Position numbers and translations under genes: made by a program
The notes under the pieces: generated by a model
What the model was told of the DNA's origin: nothing
Database searches by the model: none
The model's input: only the letters and a program-made list of their open reading frames with translations
Part shown: positions 1 to 8,321 of the stretch, piece after piece
Layout: each line of letters opens with the position of its first letter
Numbering within the stretch: position 1 is the first letter of the stretch
Assembly (NCBI GenBank): GCA_937873265.1
Contig: CALMVL010000281.1
Coordinates: 2,157 to 44,948 of the forward strand
Direction: 5' to 3'
From: an uncultured Granulicella sp.
Lineage (GTDB): Bacteria > Acidobacteriota > Terriglobia > Terriglobales > Acidobacteriaceae
DNA length: 42,792 bases

Positions 1-591
1 TTCCAGGCCGACACCATGATCGGCTTTGCCATGGCGCTGCCAGGCTACCGCGAGGGCCGCAGCTACCTGCACTCGCACATGCTGGCCGTCTTGCCGGAGT
101 TTCGCAACACCGGGATCGGCAGACGGTTGAAACTCGCGCAACGCGAGGACGCCCTGGCACGCGGGTTCCAGCTGATGGAGTGGACCTTCGACCCGCTGGA
201 GATCCGGAACGCCTACCTCAACCTCCATCGGCTGGGCGCGATCGCACGGCACTACGAACCGAACTTTTACGGCTACACCTCGTCCGCGCTGCAGGGCGGC
301 CTGCCCACGGATCGGCTCGTTGCCGAATGGTGGCTCAGCTCGGAGCGGGTTACGCGAGCGCTGGCCGGGCAAGTTGCTCCCGTCGAACCCGCGGAGCGCG
401 TCACGGTACACGGAGCGATCTCGCGCTGGAAGGCAGACAGCGCGCAACAGCAACGCGCGCTGGGGGAGCAGAGCCGAGTGCGCGATGCGCTTGCCGGGGC
501 GTTCGCTCGGGGGTTGACGGCGACAGGATTTTCCCGCGAATCCGATGGCGGTGGAAGCTACCTGCTGACACCGGCAAGCGAAGCGGTTTAG
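1..591 (+). CDS. GNAT-family acyltransferase, COG3375-like (5' partial)
   Basis: The reading frame is open from the first base of the window (FQADT precedes the first ATG at 16), so the true start lies upstream and the N-terminal part is missing. The visible 196 residues contain a GNAT acyl-CoA-binding segment: strand 'SHMLAVLPEFRNTGIGRRL' carries the R-x-x-G-x-G/A-like loop. After it come 'MEWTFDPLEIRNAYLN' and 'YEPNFYGYTSSALQGG', a pattern I associate with the predicted acetyltransferases of COG3375. The gene lies 86 bases upstream of a MenC/N-acylamino-acid-racemase-type enolase in the same direction. In some Gram-positive bacteria such a GNAT protein N-succinylates D-amino acids for a neighbouring racemase. 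The substrate here is inferred from that neighbourhood only; the GNAT assignment itself is fairly secure. Confidence 0.8.
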   Translation, partial: FQADTMIGFAMALPGYREGRSYLHSHMLAVLPEFRNTGIGRRLKLAQREDALARGFQLMEWTFDPLEIRNAYLNLHRLGAIARHYEPNFYGYTSSALQGGLPTDRLVAEWWLSSERVTRALAGQVAPVEPAERVTVHGAISRWKADSAQQQRALGEQSRVRDALAGAFARGLTATGFSRESDGGGSYLLTPASEAV

Positions 592-677
592 GCTGAAGAC
601 TCAGCGCAGATACGATCGAACTGTGTGCAGGCGTTCGCCTGCAGCCGCGGTGCGGTCTGTGCGCAGCGAGGTGTGGC

Positions 678-1808
678 ATGTTTCAGATTGAAGCGATTCG
701 CCTGCACGAGATTGCGATGGAGCTTGCGTTCCCCTTTGAGACCAGCTTTGGACGAACATCCACGCGCCGCATCCTTCTGGTGGAGCTGGAGTGCGACGGT
801 CTGACCGGATGGGGCGAGTGCGTCGCCGGGGAGCACCCGTACTTCTCCGAAGAGACCGTCGATACCGCGTGGCTGGTGACCGAGGGCGAGCTCGCGCAGC
901 GGCTGCTCGATGCCGAACTGGAGGGCGGTGGAGATTGTCCGCGGATCTTCGCGCAGGTACGTGGGCATCGCATGGCCAAGGCGGCGCTTGAGAACGCGGT
1001 CTGGGATCTGGTGGCGCAGCGGAGAGGTGTGCCGCTGGCAGGGCTGCTTGGAGGCGCGCGAACCAAAATCCCCTGCGGTGTCTCGATCGGCATCCAGCCC
1101 TCGCCGGAGCAGCTGATGGAAACGATCGCGAAGGAGCTGGCGGCCGGGTATCAGCGCATCAAGCTCAAATGCAAGCCGGGGTGGGACAGCCGCATCTTTG
1201 AGCAGGTTCGCACGCGGTGGCCCGACATCGTGCTGAGCTGCGACGCCAACTCCGCCTATCGCATGCGGGACAGCGACGAGATCGCCAGCTGGGACCAGTT
1301 CCGCCTGCTCATGATCGAACAGCCGCTCTGGTATGACGACTTCTACTTCCACGCCATGCTGCAGAAGCGGTTGAACACAGCAATTTGCCTCGATGAGAGC
1401 ATTCGCAATCGGCGCGATGCGCTCGCGGCCATCGACATGGAATCCTGTCGGATCATCAACATCAAGGTGGGCCGGGTCGGCGGCTTCAGCGAGGCCATCG
1501 CGGTACATAACGCCGCGGAGGAGCGCGGGGTACCCGTCTGGTGCGGCGGCATGCTCGAAACGGGCATCGGACGTTCGCACAACATCGCCCTCTCGTCTCT
1601 TCCGAACTTCTCCCTTCCGGGAGATGTATCGGCTTCCAGCCGGTATTGGCGGGAAGACATCATCGAGCCGGACGTGACGGTGAGCAGGTCCGGTGAGATA
1701 TCCGTTCCGACGGCAGCAGGACGCGGCTTCGCCGTTCGGCGTGACCGGATCGAAGCACTGACCGTGCGATCTTCGACGGTGCGAGGAAGGGCGCGCGTCT
1801 TGGTCTAG
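678..1808 (+). CDS. menC: o-Succinylbenzoate synthase / N-succinylamino acid racemase family enzyme
   Basis: This 376-residue protein belongs to the MenC/NSAR branch of the enolase superfamily. An N-terminal capping domain (about 1-125) precedes a TIM barrel. The catalytic set is visible in order: the KxK pair in 'RIKLKCKPGWD' (K162/K164), metal ligands D189 ('SCDANS'), E214 ('MIEQPL') and D239 ('CLDESI'), and the second base K263 ('NIKVGRVGG'). The start ATG has a GAGG ribosome site six bases upstream. The family catalyses dehydration of SHCHC to o-succinylbenzoate in menaquinone synthesis, and many members also racemise N-succinylamino acids. No other men gene is visible here and a GNAT acyltransferase lies directly upstream, so amino-acid racemisation is a real alternative. 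Family call firm; the choice between the two activities is open. Confidence 0.88.
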   Translation: MFQIEAIRLHEIAMELAFPFETSFGRTSTRRILLVELECDGLTGWGECVAGEHPYFSEETVDTAWLVTEGELAQRLLDAELEGGGDCPRIFAQVRGHRMAKAALENAVWDLVAQRRGVPLAGLLGGARTKIPCGVSIGIQPSPEQLMETIAKELAAGYQRIKLKCKPGWDSRIFEQVRTRWPDIVLSCDANSAYRMRDSDEIASWDQFRLLMIEQPLWYDDFYFHAMLQKRLNTAICLDESIRNRRDALAAIDMESCRIINIKVGRVGGFSEAIAVHNAAEERGVPVWCGGMLETGIGRSHNIALSSLPNFSLPGDVSASSRYWREDIIEPDVTVSRSGEISVPTAAGRGFAVRRDRIEALTVRSSTVRGRARVLV

Positions 1809-1881
1809 GAGCGGCGCTCACCCTACTCAACCCCTCTAGAGACTCTGAACAGAATCCTGACTCCCAAACGCAAGTCCTCGC

Positions 1882-2880
1882 TCATCGGACTGTCGAGGGC
1901 GCACTCAGGAGCAGGTGAATGGCATCGGCATAACTCATCTCCGGAATCGGCTGAAAGTTTGAGGCTTCAACCGAACTGCGGATATCCATTGTCTTCACCA
2001 TGAGGGCACGTACGGAGATGTTTTCCTGGAAATGGGTAAAAATCCATCGGCTGCCGACAGGATTGGCCTGCTCCAGCAGCAGGTTGCCACCGGGATAGAT
2101 GTGGGCCAGCATGCCCCAGCCGAAGTTCACCTGGCGAAAGATGGCGCCCTCCATGCGAACAGTCGTACGGCTATCCGCGTCGATCCAGATACGGCCGCGG
2201 AGTCCTGTGAGGCCTTCGGCGGTTGTGTTGGGCGGGGTCCACTGCGGGTTGGGATTGTAGTCCAACACGACCTGCCGCCGCGAACCGCTGTTCGGCAGCT
2301 GCGGCTGTCCGGGAACGTACGTGTAGATCATGGCGTCGGGCATCACGCGCACCAGATCCACCGCTGTCTTCTTGCCGGAGCGATCCTTTTCCATGTGCTT
2401 GGCGAAGGCATCGGGCGAGGAGAGAAGGTCATTCAGGCGAGCACGTTCAGCTGCGTCTTCGTCCGGGGTAAGGGCACGGCCGTCGCGCTGCACGGTGCGG
2501 GCGACCGTGCCGTCGCGACTTTCGATCTCATCGCGAATCTGGTCGCCCTTGCGGTCCGTGATGTGCATGCGGTACCGCAGAGACTGTCCCGGATGCTCGA
2601 TTGCGCGGATCTCGTTCTCGGCTGCGTCCACTGCCCACCGGCGCGGAGCGATGTCGGTCAGCGCCTGCCCAGGGGAAGCCGGAGCATCCGCCGCCGCACG
2701 TGCCGCAGAGGTGGCGCCCGGCTGTGAGGCCGCGAAGCCGCCCGGGGCAAGGCAGGCGAGCAGCAGCCACACAAGTGGTGCGCGCCGCTCGAAACCGGGC
2801 GTCAACTCTGCTTCGGGGACCGTGCTCGGTACCGCTGCTCGAATGCGGGGGTGCGTGGACGCCGCCGCAGAGCGAATCAT
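1882..2880 (-). CDS. Secreted protein of unknown function
   Basis: The 332-residue product is not assigned to a named family. The frame stays open upstream to 3618, but that extension would run antisense through the bactofilin gene, so I start at the ATG at 2880 (MIRSAAAS). A hydrophobic segment at about residues 34-50 ('APLVWLLLACLAPGGFAAS') looks like a signal peptide with a long N-region, suggesting export; a later start is possible. The body is rich in beta-strand-like segments ('SLRYRMHITDRKGDQ', 'GRIWIDADSRTTVRMEGA', 'GNLLLEQANPVGSRWIFTHF'). These resemble proteins with a LolA/outer-membrane-lipoprotein-sorting-like fold, but that is only an impression. The gene is divergent from the bactofilin gene with a 136-base shared upstream region. 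Confidence 0.75.
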   Translation of the reverse strand: MIRSAAASTHPRIRAAVPSTVPEAELTPGFERRAPLVWLLLACLAPGGFAASQPGATSAARAAADAPASPGQALTDIAPRRWAVDAAENEIRAIEHPGQSLRYRMHITDRKGDQIRDEIESRDGTVARTVQRDGRALTPDEDAAERARLNDLLSSPDAFAKHMEKDRSGKKTAVDLVRVMPDAMIYTYVPGQPQLPNSGSRRQVVLDYNPNPQWTPPNTTAEGLTGLRGRIWIDADSRTTVRMEGAIFRQVNFGWGMLAHIYPGGNLLLEQANPVGSRWIFTHFQENISVRALMVKTMDIRSSVEASNFQPIPEMSYADAIHLLLSAPSTVR

Positions 2881-2933
2881 GACAAAGAAAGCCACATGGG
2901 GAAGACGTAGCCGGACGTTCCAAGGTTTGTGGT

Positions 2934-2962
2934 TTGCCTCATGGAAATTCGTTCTATATAGT
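2934..2962 (+). promoter_or_regulatory. Candidate sigma-70-type promoter for the bactofilin gene
   Basis: TTGCCT at 2934-2939 and TATAGT at 2957-2962 are separated by 17 bases, close to the -35/-10 consensus with ideal spacing. Transcription would start near 2970 and leave a leader of about 45 bases, with AGGAG at 3003-3007, nine bases before the ATG at 3017. Seen in sequence; function inferred. Confidence 0.45.
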
Positions 2963-3016
2963 TCGGCAAGGCGACCCGATTGCCTCATTCCCAGGAGCGC
3001 GCAGGAGCGATAACAG

Positions 3017-3403
3017 ATGAAGGTAGCAGAAGGATCCACAGTGCTCGGCAAATCAGTTTCCATTAAAGGGGATGTGGTGGGTACGGAGGACCTGTTTCTG
3101 GATGGCGAGATCGACGGAACCATCCGCCTGCCTGAGGGCCGGCTCACCATCGGGCCGAACGGCCGGGCCAAGGCCGATGTGGAGGTTCGGGACCTTATCG
3201 TCTTCGGGCAGTTGACGGGCAAAATCAGCGCCAGCGGTCGCGTCGATCTGCGGCAGAGCGCGACCGTTCTGGGCGATATCCGAGCGGGTACGCTGGCCAT
3301 CGAGGAGAGCGCGTCGCTGAAGGGACGGGTGGAATTGACGGCCGCCCAGACGCTATCGACAGGCGCGTCGCAGCCGGGCACGCCGCAGCCGGCACGCGTG
3401 TAG
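3017..3403 (+). CDS. Bactofilin (polymer-forming cytoskeletal protein)
   Basis: This 128-residue protein matches the compact size of bactofilins, which polymerise without nucleotide into membrane-associated filaments used in cell shape, polarity and wall-modifying processes. The central part (about residues 10-110) is a chain of short repeats typical of the right-handed beta-helix: 'IKGDVVGTEDLFLDGEIDG', 'LTIGPNGRAKADVEVRDL', 'QLTGKISASGRVDLRQSA' and 'VLGDIRAGTLAIEESAS', with glycine at turn positions. The C-terminal tail is Pro/Thr/Ser-rich and probably disordered. A clear AGGAG ribosome site supports the start. A methyltransferase-like gene follows after 21 bases and is probably cotranscribed. 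Confidence 0.93.
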   Translation: MKVAEGSTVLGKSVSIKGDVVGTEDLFLDGEIDGTIRLPEGRLTIGPNGRAKADVEVRDLIVFGQLTGKISASGRVDLRQSATVLGDIRAGTLAIEESASLKGRVELTAAQTLSTGASQPGTPQPARV

Positions 3404-3424
3404 GCCGGAGGACAGATCGGATCT

Positions 3425-4066
3425 ATGCGCAACCTGTTTGGCGTGGGAGACCGGTCGAAAGGCGTGCGCGGCCCAGGCGGGGAGCGGACGCTCCGGCACT
3501 CGAGCGGGTGGGCCGAGATGCTGAAGTATCTCCGCTCAAGCGAATCGTTGCGTGTGCTCGACATCGGCCCAACCTCGTCGACCAACATCAACTTCATCAC
3601 CGGCCTGGGCCACAGCATCTACATGGCGAATCTGGTCGAGGAGGCGAGCCGGCCGGAGTGGATGGTGGCGCCCGCGCCGGGCGAGCCGCCGGCCTTTGAC
3701 GTGGAGCGCTTTCTCGCCGCAAACCTGAACTTCTCCGGCCGGACCTTCGACGCGGTAATCTTTTGGGACACAGCGGACTATCTGCCGGAAGCGTTGGTTG
3801 CCCCTCTTTTTGCGCGCATCCACGGTGCGATGCAGGCCGGTGGACGCCTGCTTGCCTTCGCCCACACCAAGGCCAGCGGAGCGGAGGTTGGCTTCTTTCG
3901 CTATCACTTGACCGCCGAGGATACCGTGCAGATGCAGTCCGGCGGCAGCTATCCGCTACGCCAGGTCTACAACAATCGGCAGATTGAAAAGTTTCTCGGC
4001 TCGTTCAGCAGCTTCCGGTTCTTTCTGGCAAAGGACAACCTCCGCGAAGTGCTGGCGACGCGGTAG
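3425..4066 (+). CDS. Methyltransferase-like protein (class I SAM-binding fold)
   Basis: The 213-residue product has a recognisable Rossmann-type SAM-binding start, 'LRVLDIGPTSSTNINFI' (about 42-58), in the place of motif I. 'FDAVIFWDTADYL' follows in the place of motif IV, and 'HGAMQAGGRLLAFAH' resembles the post-motif strand. The glycine-rich loop is degenerate (GPTSSTN rather than GxGxG), so cofactor binding is not assured. The C-terminal part ('YPLRQVYNNRQIEKFLGSF') is typical of such proteins in acidobacteria. A GGAGG sits 13 bases before the ATG, slightly far. It follows the bactofilin gene by 21 bases, suggesting cotranscription, but no substrate can be named. Confidence 0.75.
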   Translation: MRNLFGVGDRSKGVRGPGGERTLRHSSGWAEMLKYLRSSESLRVLDIGPTSSTNINFITGLGHSIYMANLVEEASRPEWMVAPAPGEPPAFDVERFLAANLNFSGRTFDAVIFWDTADYLPEALVAPLFARIHGAMQAGGRLLAFAHTKASGAEVGFFRYHLTAEDTVQMQSGGSYPLRQVYNNRQIEKFLGSFSSFRFFLAKDNLREVLATR

Positions 4067-4129
4067 GCGGGGCGGCGGAACAGCTCTGACGAGTCGGCAC
4101 ATCGGTCATGCCGGAGGTTGTTAAGCGAA

Positions 4130-4217
4130 TGGCGGAGAGACAGGGATTCGAACCCTGGATACCTTGCGGTATACACGCTTTCCAAGCGTGCGCCTTCAGC
4201 CACTCGGCCATCTCTCC
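4130..4217 (-). tRNA. tRNA-Ser (anticodon GGA)
   Basis: Read on the minus strand, the acceptor stem GGAGAGA (4217-4211) pairs with TCTCTCC (4140-4134), followed by discriminator G and an encoded CCA (4132-4130). The anticodon stem-loop CACGC-TTGGAAA-GCGTG gives anticodon GGA, reading UCC serine codons. A long variable arm (ATACC-GCAA-GGTAT) identifies a class II serine tRNA, and the T-loop GGTTCGAATCC is canonical. It lies 60 bases downstream of the secreted-protein gene on the same strand. Confidence 0.97.
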
Positions 4218-4277
4218 GCAAGGATGCGACTTGTTGAATTTAGCATACTGACCCCGCACTGGAAGTACGCCGGCGGC

Positions 4278-5987
4278 TTACGGCGACTGCGCCTCGACAT
4301 TTTGCCTTACATTGGCTCCGTGTGTGGGAGAAAGCGGGATCCCGTTTATGAGGTAGCGCGCGAGCGTGGCGGGATCGTGCCAGTTAACGTCCCATCCGCG
4401 GTCGATCGCAACCAGGATGTACTGTCCGGGGCTGACATCACGCAGGTCGAAGCTGCCGTCGGTGTTGGTCTCATCACGGTGCACGACGGGGATGCTCCCT
4501 GGTTGGCCGAGACTCGCCGGGACGAGCAGCACCAAAGCTCCGGAGAGCGGATGTCCTTTGAGGTGACAGATGCCGCGCACAGTGGCCGGCGCGGTCTCGA
4601 CGTGCAGCGTCACGGTCGCGGCGCTTTGCCGCAGATCCAGCACATTGCCGTGCACGTCGGCTCCGGAGGCGGTGATGCCGGTGAGGTAAGCCGAGCCGGC
4701 TCTCGACAGACTGACCCGGTAGCGCCCGGGCGGTGCTTCGAGGGTACGGCCATCGTCCGAGCGACCGGAAAAGCGGCGATGCGGGCCGCGACCTCCGGAC
4801 GGTGGTTCGGCATCCCCGGGAGAAGGTGGAACGAAGTCGAAGCGTGTTCCGCTACCGAGATCGGTCAGGGTAACGAGCGGGCGCTGGGCGTCCTCGGCCA
4901 GACCCTCCAGACGAAAGGTGATGTGCACGGCGGGAAGCGCGGCGGAAAGGTCCAGTTCGCGTTGCGAGCCGGTGGTGACGCGAAGAAAGAGCGATTCACC
5001 ATTCGAAGTGCCCGGAAGCCGTACGCGGTAGAGCCCGGGCGAAAGACCGCCGAGTTCCGCCTGACCGGCTCCATCAAAGACAAGCATGGGTGGCGCGTAG
5101 GCAACGCCGGAGGCGGAGATACGCTCGAGCTGGGGAACGCCGGTCTGCAGCCGGCGCTCGTTGTCGCCGCCGGTCTCTCGGCCCGAGCGGTTGAGGTTCA
5201 CGCGAAGATGAGTCGCCGGAACGGGCAGCAGACTGAAGTCGGCCTCGCGCGTGTCGCCGGGATGCAGCTGGATCGTCTCCGCGGCCTCGGCGTCGGTGGC
5301 GCCGGGAAACCAGGTAACCGGAAACACCACGTCAAAGAGTGGATTCGTGACCGTGCTGCCCGTGCGCTGCACGCGACCCGCAGCCGAGGCATACCACGGC
5401 TGGGCGGAGACGGAAACACGGTAGGATCCAGGTTGCAGACCGCTGAGCTCGTAGTGGCCCCGGTCGTCGGTCTGGCGGATCTGGATGGGCCCGCGTGGTT
5501 GGTCGGTCAGGTCGCTCTGGGCCGCCGGAGCAGGGAAGAGGCTCACCTGCGCTCCACGCACCGGCTCGCCGACGTCGTCCAGAACGAACCCGGCGATGCT
5601 GGAATCAGGCTGGATCCGCAGATCGATTTCCATCTGCGGCGCGGCGGGCGTCAGCACCAGGTCGCTCTGAAAGTTTTCGTGCTGGTCGTAGCCTTGGGGG
5701 AAGAACCCGCGCGCGGACGCCGTAACCTGCCAGCGGCCCGGACCGGAGACGGTGAGGTCAAAGCGACCCTGATCGTCGCTGAAGGCTTCGTTCGTGTTAT
5801 CGGACGTAGACTCGCCGTCAGAGCTTGCGCTGGTCAAATGGAGACGCGCGTGCGGGATCGGGGCGCCATCTCGCGCGCTGTGCACGGCACCCGAGATCCG
5901 GTACACGGGAGAGACCGGAGCCGCCGAGGCGAGCTGACCGAGCCACACCGGCAGCAGAATTCCTAGCAGCCATAAGCGGAGGTTCAC
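4278..5987 (-). CDS. Secreted protein with carboxypeptidase-regulatory-like repeats (second of a pair)
   Basis: I start this 569-residue protein at the GTG at 5987, which overlaps the stop of the preceding gene (GTGA) and directly begins a signal peptide, 'MNLRLWLLGILLPVWLGQLASA'. The mature part holds several beta-sandwich modules of the carboxypeptidase regulatory-like (CarboxypepD_reg/SdrD-B-like) kind. Each has an 'SGxV...GxPVxGAxVxL...TDxxGxYxLxGLxPGxYxV' pattern, for example 'DDVGEPVRGAQVSLFPA', 'RGHYELSGLQPGSYRVSVS' and 'DGSFDLRDVSPGQYILVAI'. Such modules are common in exported acidobacterial proteins. No enzyme domain or TonB-receptor barrel follows. Role unknown; it could be an extracellular or outer-membrane adhesive or scaffold protein. 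Confidence 0.85.
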   Translation of the reverse strand: MNLRLWLLGILLPVWLGQLASAAPVSPVYRISGAVHSARDGAPIPHARLHLTSASSDGESTSDNTNEAFSDDQGRFDLTVSGPGRWQVTASARGFFPQGYDQHENFQSDLVLTPAAPQMEIDLRIQPDSSIAGFVLDDVGEPVRGAQVSLFPAPAAQSDLTDQPRGPIQIRQTDDRGHYELSGLQPGSYRVSVSAQPWYASAAGRVQRTGSTVTNPLFDVVFPVTWFPGATDAEAAETIQLHPGDTREADFSLLPVPATHLRVNLNRSGRETGGDNERRLQTGVPQLERISASGVAYAPPMLVFDGAGQAELGGLSPGLYRVRLPGTSNGESLFLRVTTGSQRELDLSAALPAVHITFRLEGLAEDAQRPLVTLTDLGSGTRFDFVPPSPGDAEPPSGGRGPHRRFSGRSDDGRTLEAPPGRYRVSLSRAGSAYLTGITASGADVHGNVLDLRQSAATVTLHVETAPATVRGICHLKGHPLSGALVLLVPASLGQPGSIPVVHRDETNTDGSFDLRDVSPGQYILVAIDRGWDVNWHDPATLARYLINGIPLSPTHGANVRQNVEAQSP

Positions 5988-7582
5988 GAGGCCGGCTTTC
6001 CGTCCAGTTTGAGAGTGGTCTGAACGCCTGCCTGGATGGTGAATGGCTGCAGCCGAGCGCCAAGGCTGTTGCGCACCGAGGCGTCCAGGAGGTCGGCCGA
6101 CGTCCGATGCTGCAGCACGCACGCGGAGTAGCCCCCGGGGGGGAGGTTCTGTGCGGAGAAGCTGCCATCCGCGGCCGAATGGAGACTGATGATCGGATTG
6201 GCGCTGGGAAAGCTGGGAAGCAACTCGACCCAGAGCGAGACGGGCGCATCGCCACTGGTGACCTGGCCCTGGAGACTGCCGGTGACGTTGCTGACTGTGA
6301 GTTGCAGCGGCGCGGAACCGGTGCCCGCCGCGACCGAGATAGTCGATCCCAGGACATCGCTTCCACCGTAGATGGCCGATTGGATGTACCAGCTGCCGCG
6401 CGCGGACGAGACCAGATGGTAGCGTCCCGGCGACGGAAGGAAACTGGGCGGCCGGCCGCCACGCGATTGCAGGCGAAGGGCATTCTCCCGGCTGCTCCTG
6501 CCTTGCTGCTGTTCGGGAAGCAACTCCAAGCCGAGCTGCTGCGCAGTGGGTGCGGTGGCAGCGGCACTGGCGTGAACGTCCACAACAACCTCGACAGGAA
6601 TGGGCGCGACCGGACTCAGCTGGACCTGGACGCCGGCGAGGTCGTGATCAGGAACAGAGAGGCGGGTCTGGCCGGAGGCGACAAGCTCCGATCCATCTGA
6701 GTTCACCTCGAGCAGATAACTGCCGGCGGGCAGGCGAAGCGAAACCCGGCCCGTCTCCGGGTCAGGCTGGCCGCCCATCTGCCAGGACGCCCCGTCGGCT
6801 GTGGTGACGACTAGGCTCGAAAAGCGGTCATCGGAGAGACCCGGAACGGCGAGCGTGACGGTATGCGCCAGACCCGTGCGCGGCCGAAGCTGGAACTGCT
6901 GCTGCTCGCCGCTCGCAATGTGAAAGGTGGCGACAGCCCCTCCCTCGGGGGCGATGGCGGGCAGTATCGTCATGCCCGTTTCGGGAGAGACGGCCACAAA
7001 CTGAGTCGTCAACTGGTAGTCGCCCGCCGGCACGGGTAAGCGAAACTCACCGTGAGAGTCAGTCTGGGTCGAGCCAAATACCTGAAGGTGTCGATCCGCC
7101 CCGCTGCTGGTCACCTTCCGGGCGGTGACGGTAATCTGGGCAAGCGGCGACCCGTCCTGGGCGACGACGCTGCCGGTCAGCAGAGCTTCGGGGTAAAGAT
7201 AGAGTTCGAGCGTGTGCGCTGCGTCGGCAGCCGAGATCTGGATTCCGGGCGGGTCCGTCTGTTCGGGACTGGTGAAATACCCTGGCTTGGCCACCTCGAC
7301 AAAGCTCGATCCGGCAGGTACGTCCGCCAGGCTGAACTTGCCCTCGTGATCGGTAAAGACGGCAGTGCTGCCGATCTGCACCAGCGCCCGTGGGATTGGC
7401 AGGCCGGAGTTGGCGTTGACCACACGACCGCTGACCGTGGACGACGAGGAGCCTTGGCTCGTGTCCGGCGTCTGCGCCAGCACAGCGGAAACACCCGCAC
7501 AGGCAATCAGGCCGGCAATCAGCGGCAAGCGGGCAATGCGGGCCGAAGCAATGAGTGGCACAACACGTTTCAAGAGTCTCAT
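5984..7582 (-). CDS. Secreted protein with carboxypeptidase-regulatory-like repeats (first of a pair)
   Basis: The 532-residue protein starts with a long signal sequence (hydrophobic core 'LPLIAGLIACAGVSAVLAQ', about residues 19-37). A first carboxypeptidase-regulatory module follows at about 48-115: 'SGRVVNANSGLPIPRALVQ', then 'DHEGKFSLADVPAGSSFVEV'. A second lies near 130-205 ('GSVVAQDGSPLAQITVTAR', 'DSHGEFRLPVPAGDYQLTT'), and further ones near the C-terminus ('GSLQGQVTSGDAPVSLWVE', 'DGSFSAQNLPPGGYSACVL'). It overlaps the next gene by four bases, so the two are translationally coupled. They share architecture and look like diverged tandem relatives. I saw no catalytic motif, and no clear Shine-Dalgarno before the ATG. 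The 249 bases upstream contain no gene; an AT-rich patch at about 7725-7740 could hold the promoter. Confidence 0.85.
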   Translation of the reverse strand: MRLLKRVVPLIASARIARLPLIAGLIACAGVSAVLAQTPDTSQGSSSSTVSGRVVNANSGLPIPRALVQIGSTAVFTDHEGKFSLADVPAGSSFVEVAKPGYFTSPEQTDPPGIQISAADAAHTLELYLYPEALLTGSVVAQDGSPLAQITVTARKVTSSGADRHLQVFGSTQTDSHGEFRLPVPAGDYQLTTQFVAVSPETGMTILPAIAPEGGAVATFHIASGEQQQFQLRPRTGLAHTVTLAVPGLSDDRFSSLVVTTADGASWQMGGQPDPETGRVSLRLPAGSYLLEVNSDGSELVASGQTRLSVPDHDLAGVQVQLSPVAPIPVEVVVDVHASAAATAPTAQQLGLELLPEQQQGRSSRENALRLQSRGGRPPSFLPSPGRYHLVSSARGSWYIQSAIYGGSDVLGSTISVAAGTGSAPLQLTVSNVTGSLQGQVTSGDAPVSLWVELLPSFPSANPIISLHSAADGSFSAQNLPPGGYSACVLQHRTSADLLDASVRNSLGARLQPFTIQAGVQTTLKLDGKPAS

Positions 7583-7831
7583 GCGTACAGGAGTAGGACG
7601 TTTGCTGCTTCAGGATAGGTGCGTTCGAGCCCTGAAGCCAGCGGCGGCTGATCCGAACGCTCGCAGTCCGGTCGGAGGTCGGCAAAGAACTGTCGCGGTG
7701 GCAGCGTGCCGGTACGTCTGATAACACATATTATGTCTACTGGAAGATTGTGCGGCCAACCGCCACGATCCATCAGTTCGCGAGTCCGGAAACTCTGGAG
7801 TGTGCGGACTCTCTGGCCCAAACGCTGCTCG

Positions 7832-8317
7832 TCAAAAGAGATTCCCTGCCACCGTTTCAGCAACCTGCCTCAGAATCTCCAGCGCTTCGGTTGACTGGGC
7901 GGCAGGAACAGCGGCCGTCGTCACGACGATCGCAAAACTTTTCTCACGGACGGCGCCGCTAACCATCTGCTGCAGCTCCCGTTGCGAGTTGCTCAAGCTG
8001 CATTGACTTGCGTGCGTACCGACGCCGACGACCGCTTTGCTGCCTCGAGCGCACGACGGGTGATCGTTACCGCCAACATAGATCTTGATCTCCTTCCCTG
8101 GCGGCCGACGTAGGACGAAGTCGCAGACACCTTCGGTGCTGCTCCTCAGAGTGACTGTGGCAAGCACCTCGCCCCCTAACGCATGGGTGGCGCTGCCTTC
8201 GGTGAACCACGGGCACTCGGCTGGTGGAGACGGGGTGACCTCTGGCCCTGAGGACAGAGAAGGTTCAAAGGAGTGAAGCACGCAAACCAGAGCCGCACCG
8301 AGACGAACCAGAAACAT
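7832..8317 (-). CDS. Small secreted protein of unknown function
   Basis: The 161-residue protein begins with a short hydrophobic segment ('MFLVRLGAALVCVLHSF') that fits a signal peptide. The remaining part has four cysteines (C35, C65, C89, C106), which could make two disulfides outside the cytoplasm. The segment 'CPWFTEGSATHALGG' resembles one I recall from other acidobacterial hypothetical proteins, but no function is known to me. The start codon lies four bases after the stop of the CRTAC1-like gene, so it is the last gene of the minus-strand operon with the cytochrome and TPR genes. It may act with them outside the cell. Confidence 0.75.
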   Translation of the reverse strand: MFLVRLGAALVCVLHSFEPSLSSGPEVTPSPPAECPWFTEGSATHALGGEVLATVTLRSSTEGVCDFVLRRPPGKEIKIYVGGNDHPSCARGSKAVVGVGTHASQCSLSNSQRELQQMVSGAVREKSFAIVVTTAAVPAAQSTEALEILRQVAETVAGNLF

Positions 8318-8321
8318 CGGT

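Noticed and set aside
588-1580. A 330-codon minus-strand frame opposite menC
   Set aside because: The plus-strand enzyme has all catalytic residues of its family, while the antisense frame has none.
2881-3618. N-terminal extension of the secreted protein ending at 1882
   Set aside because: It would be antisense to the bactofilin gene and its promoter; the ATG at 2880 leads to a plausible signal peptide.
4164-5966. A 600-codon open frame on the plus strand over the tRNA and secreted-protein gene
   Set aside because: Antisense to a gene with clear signal peptide and repeats, crosses a tRNA, and shows no recognisable domain.
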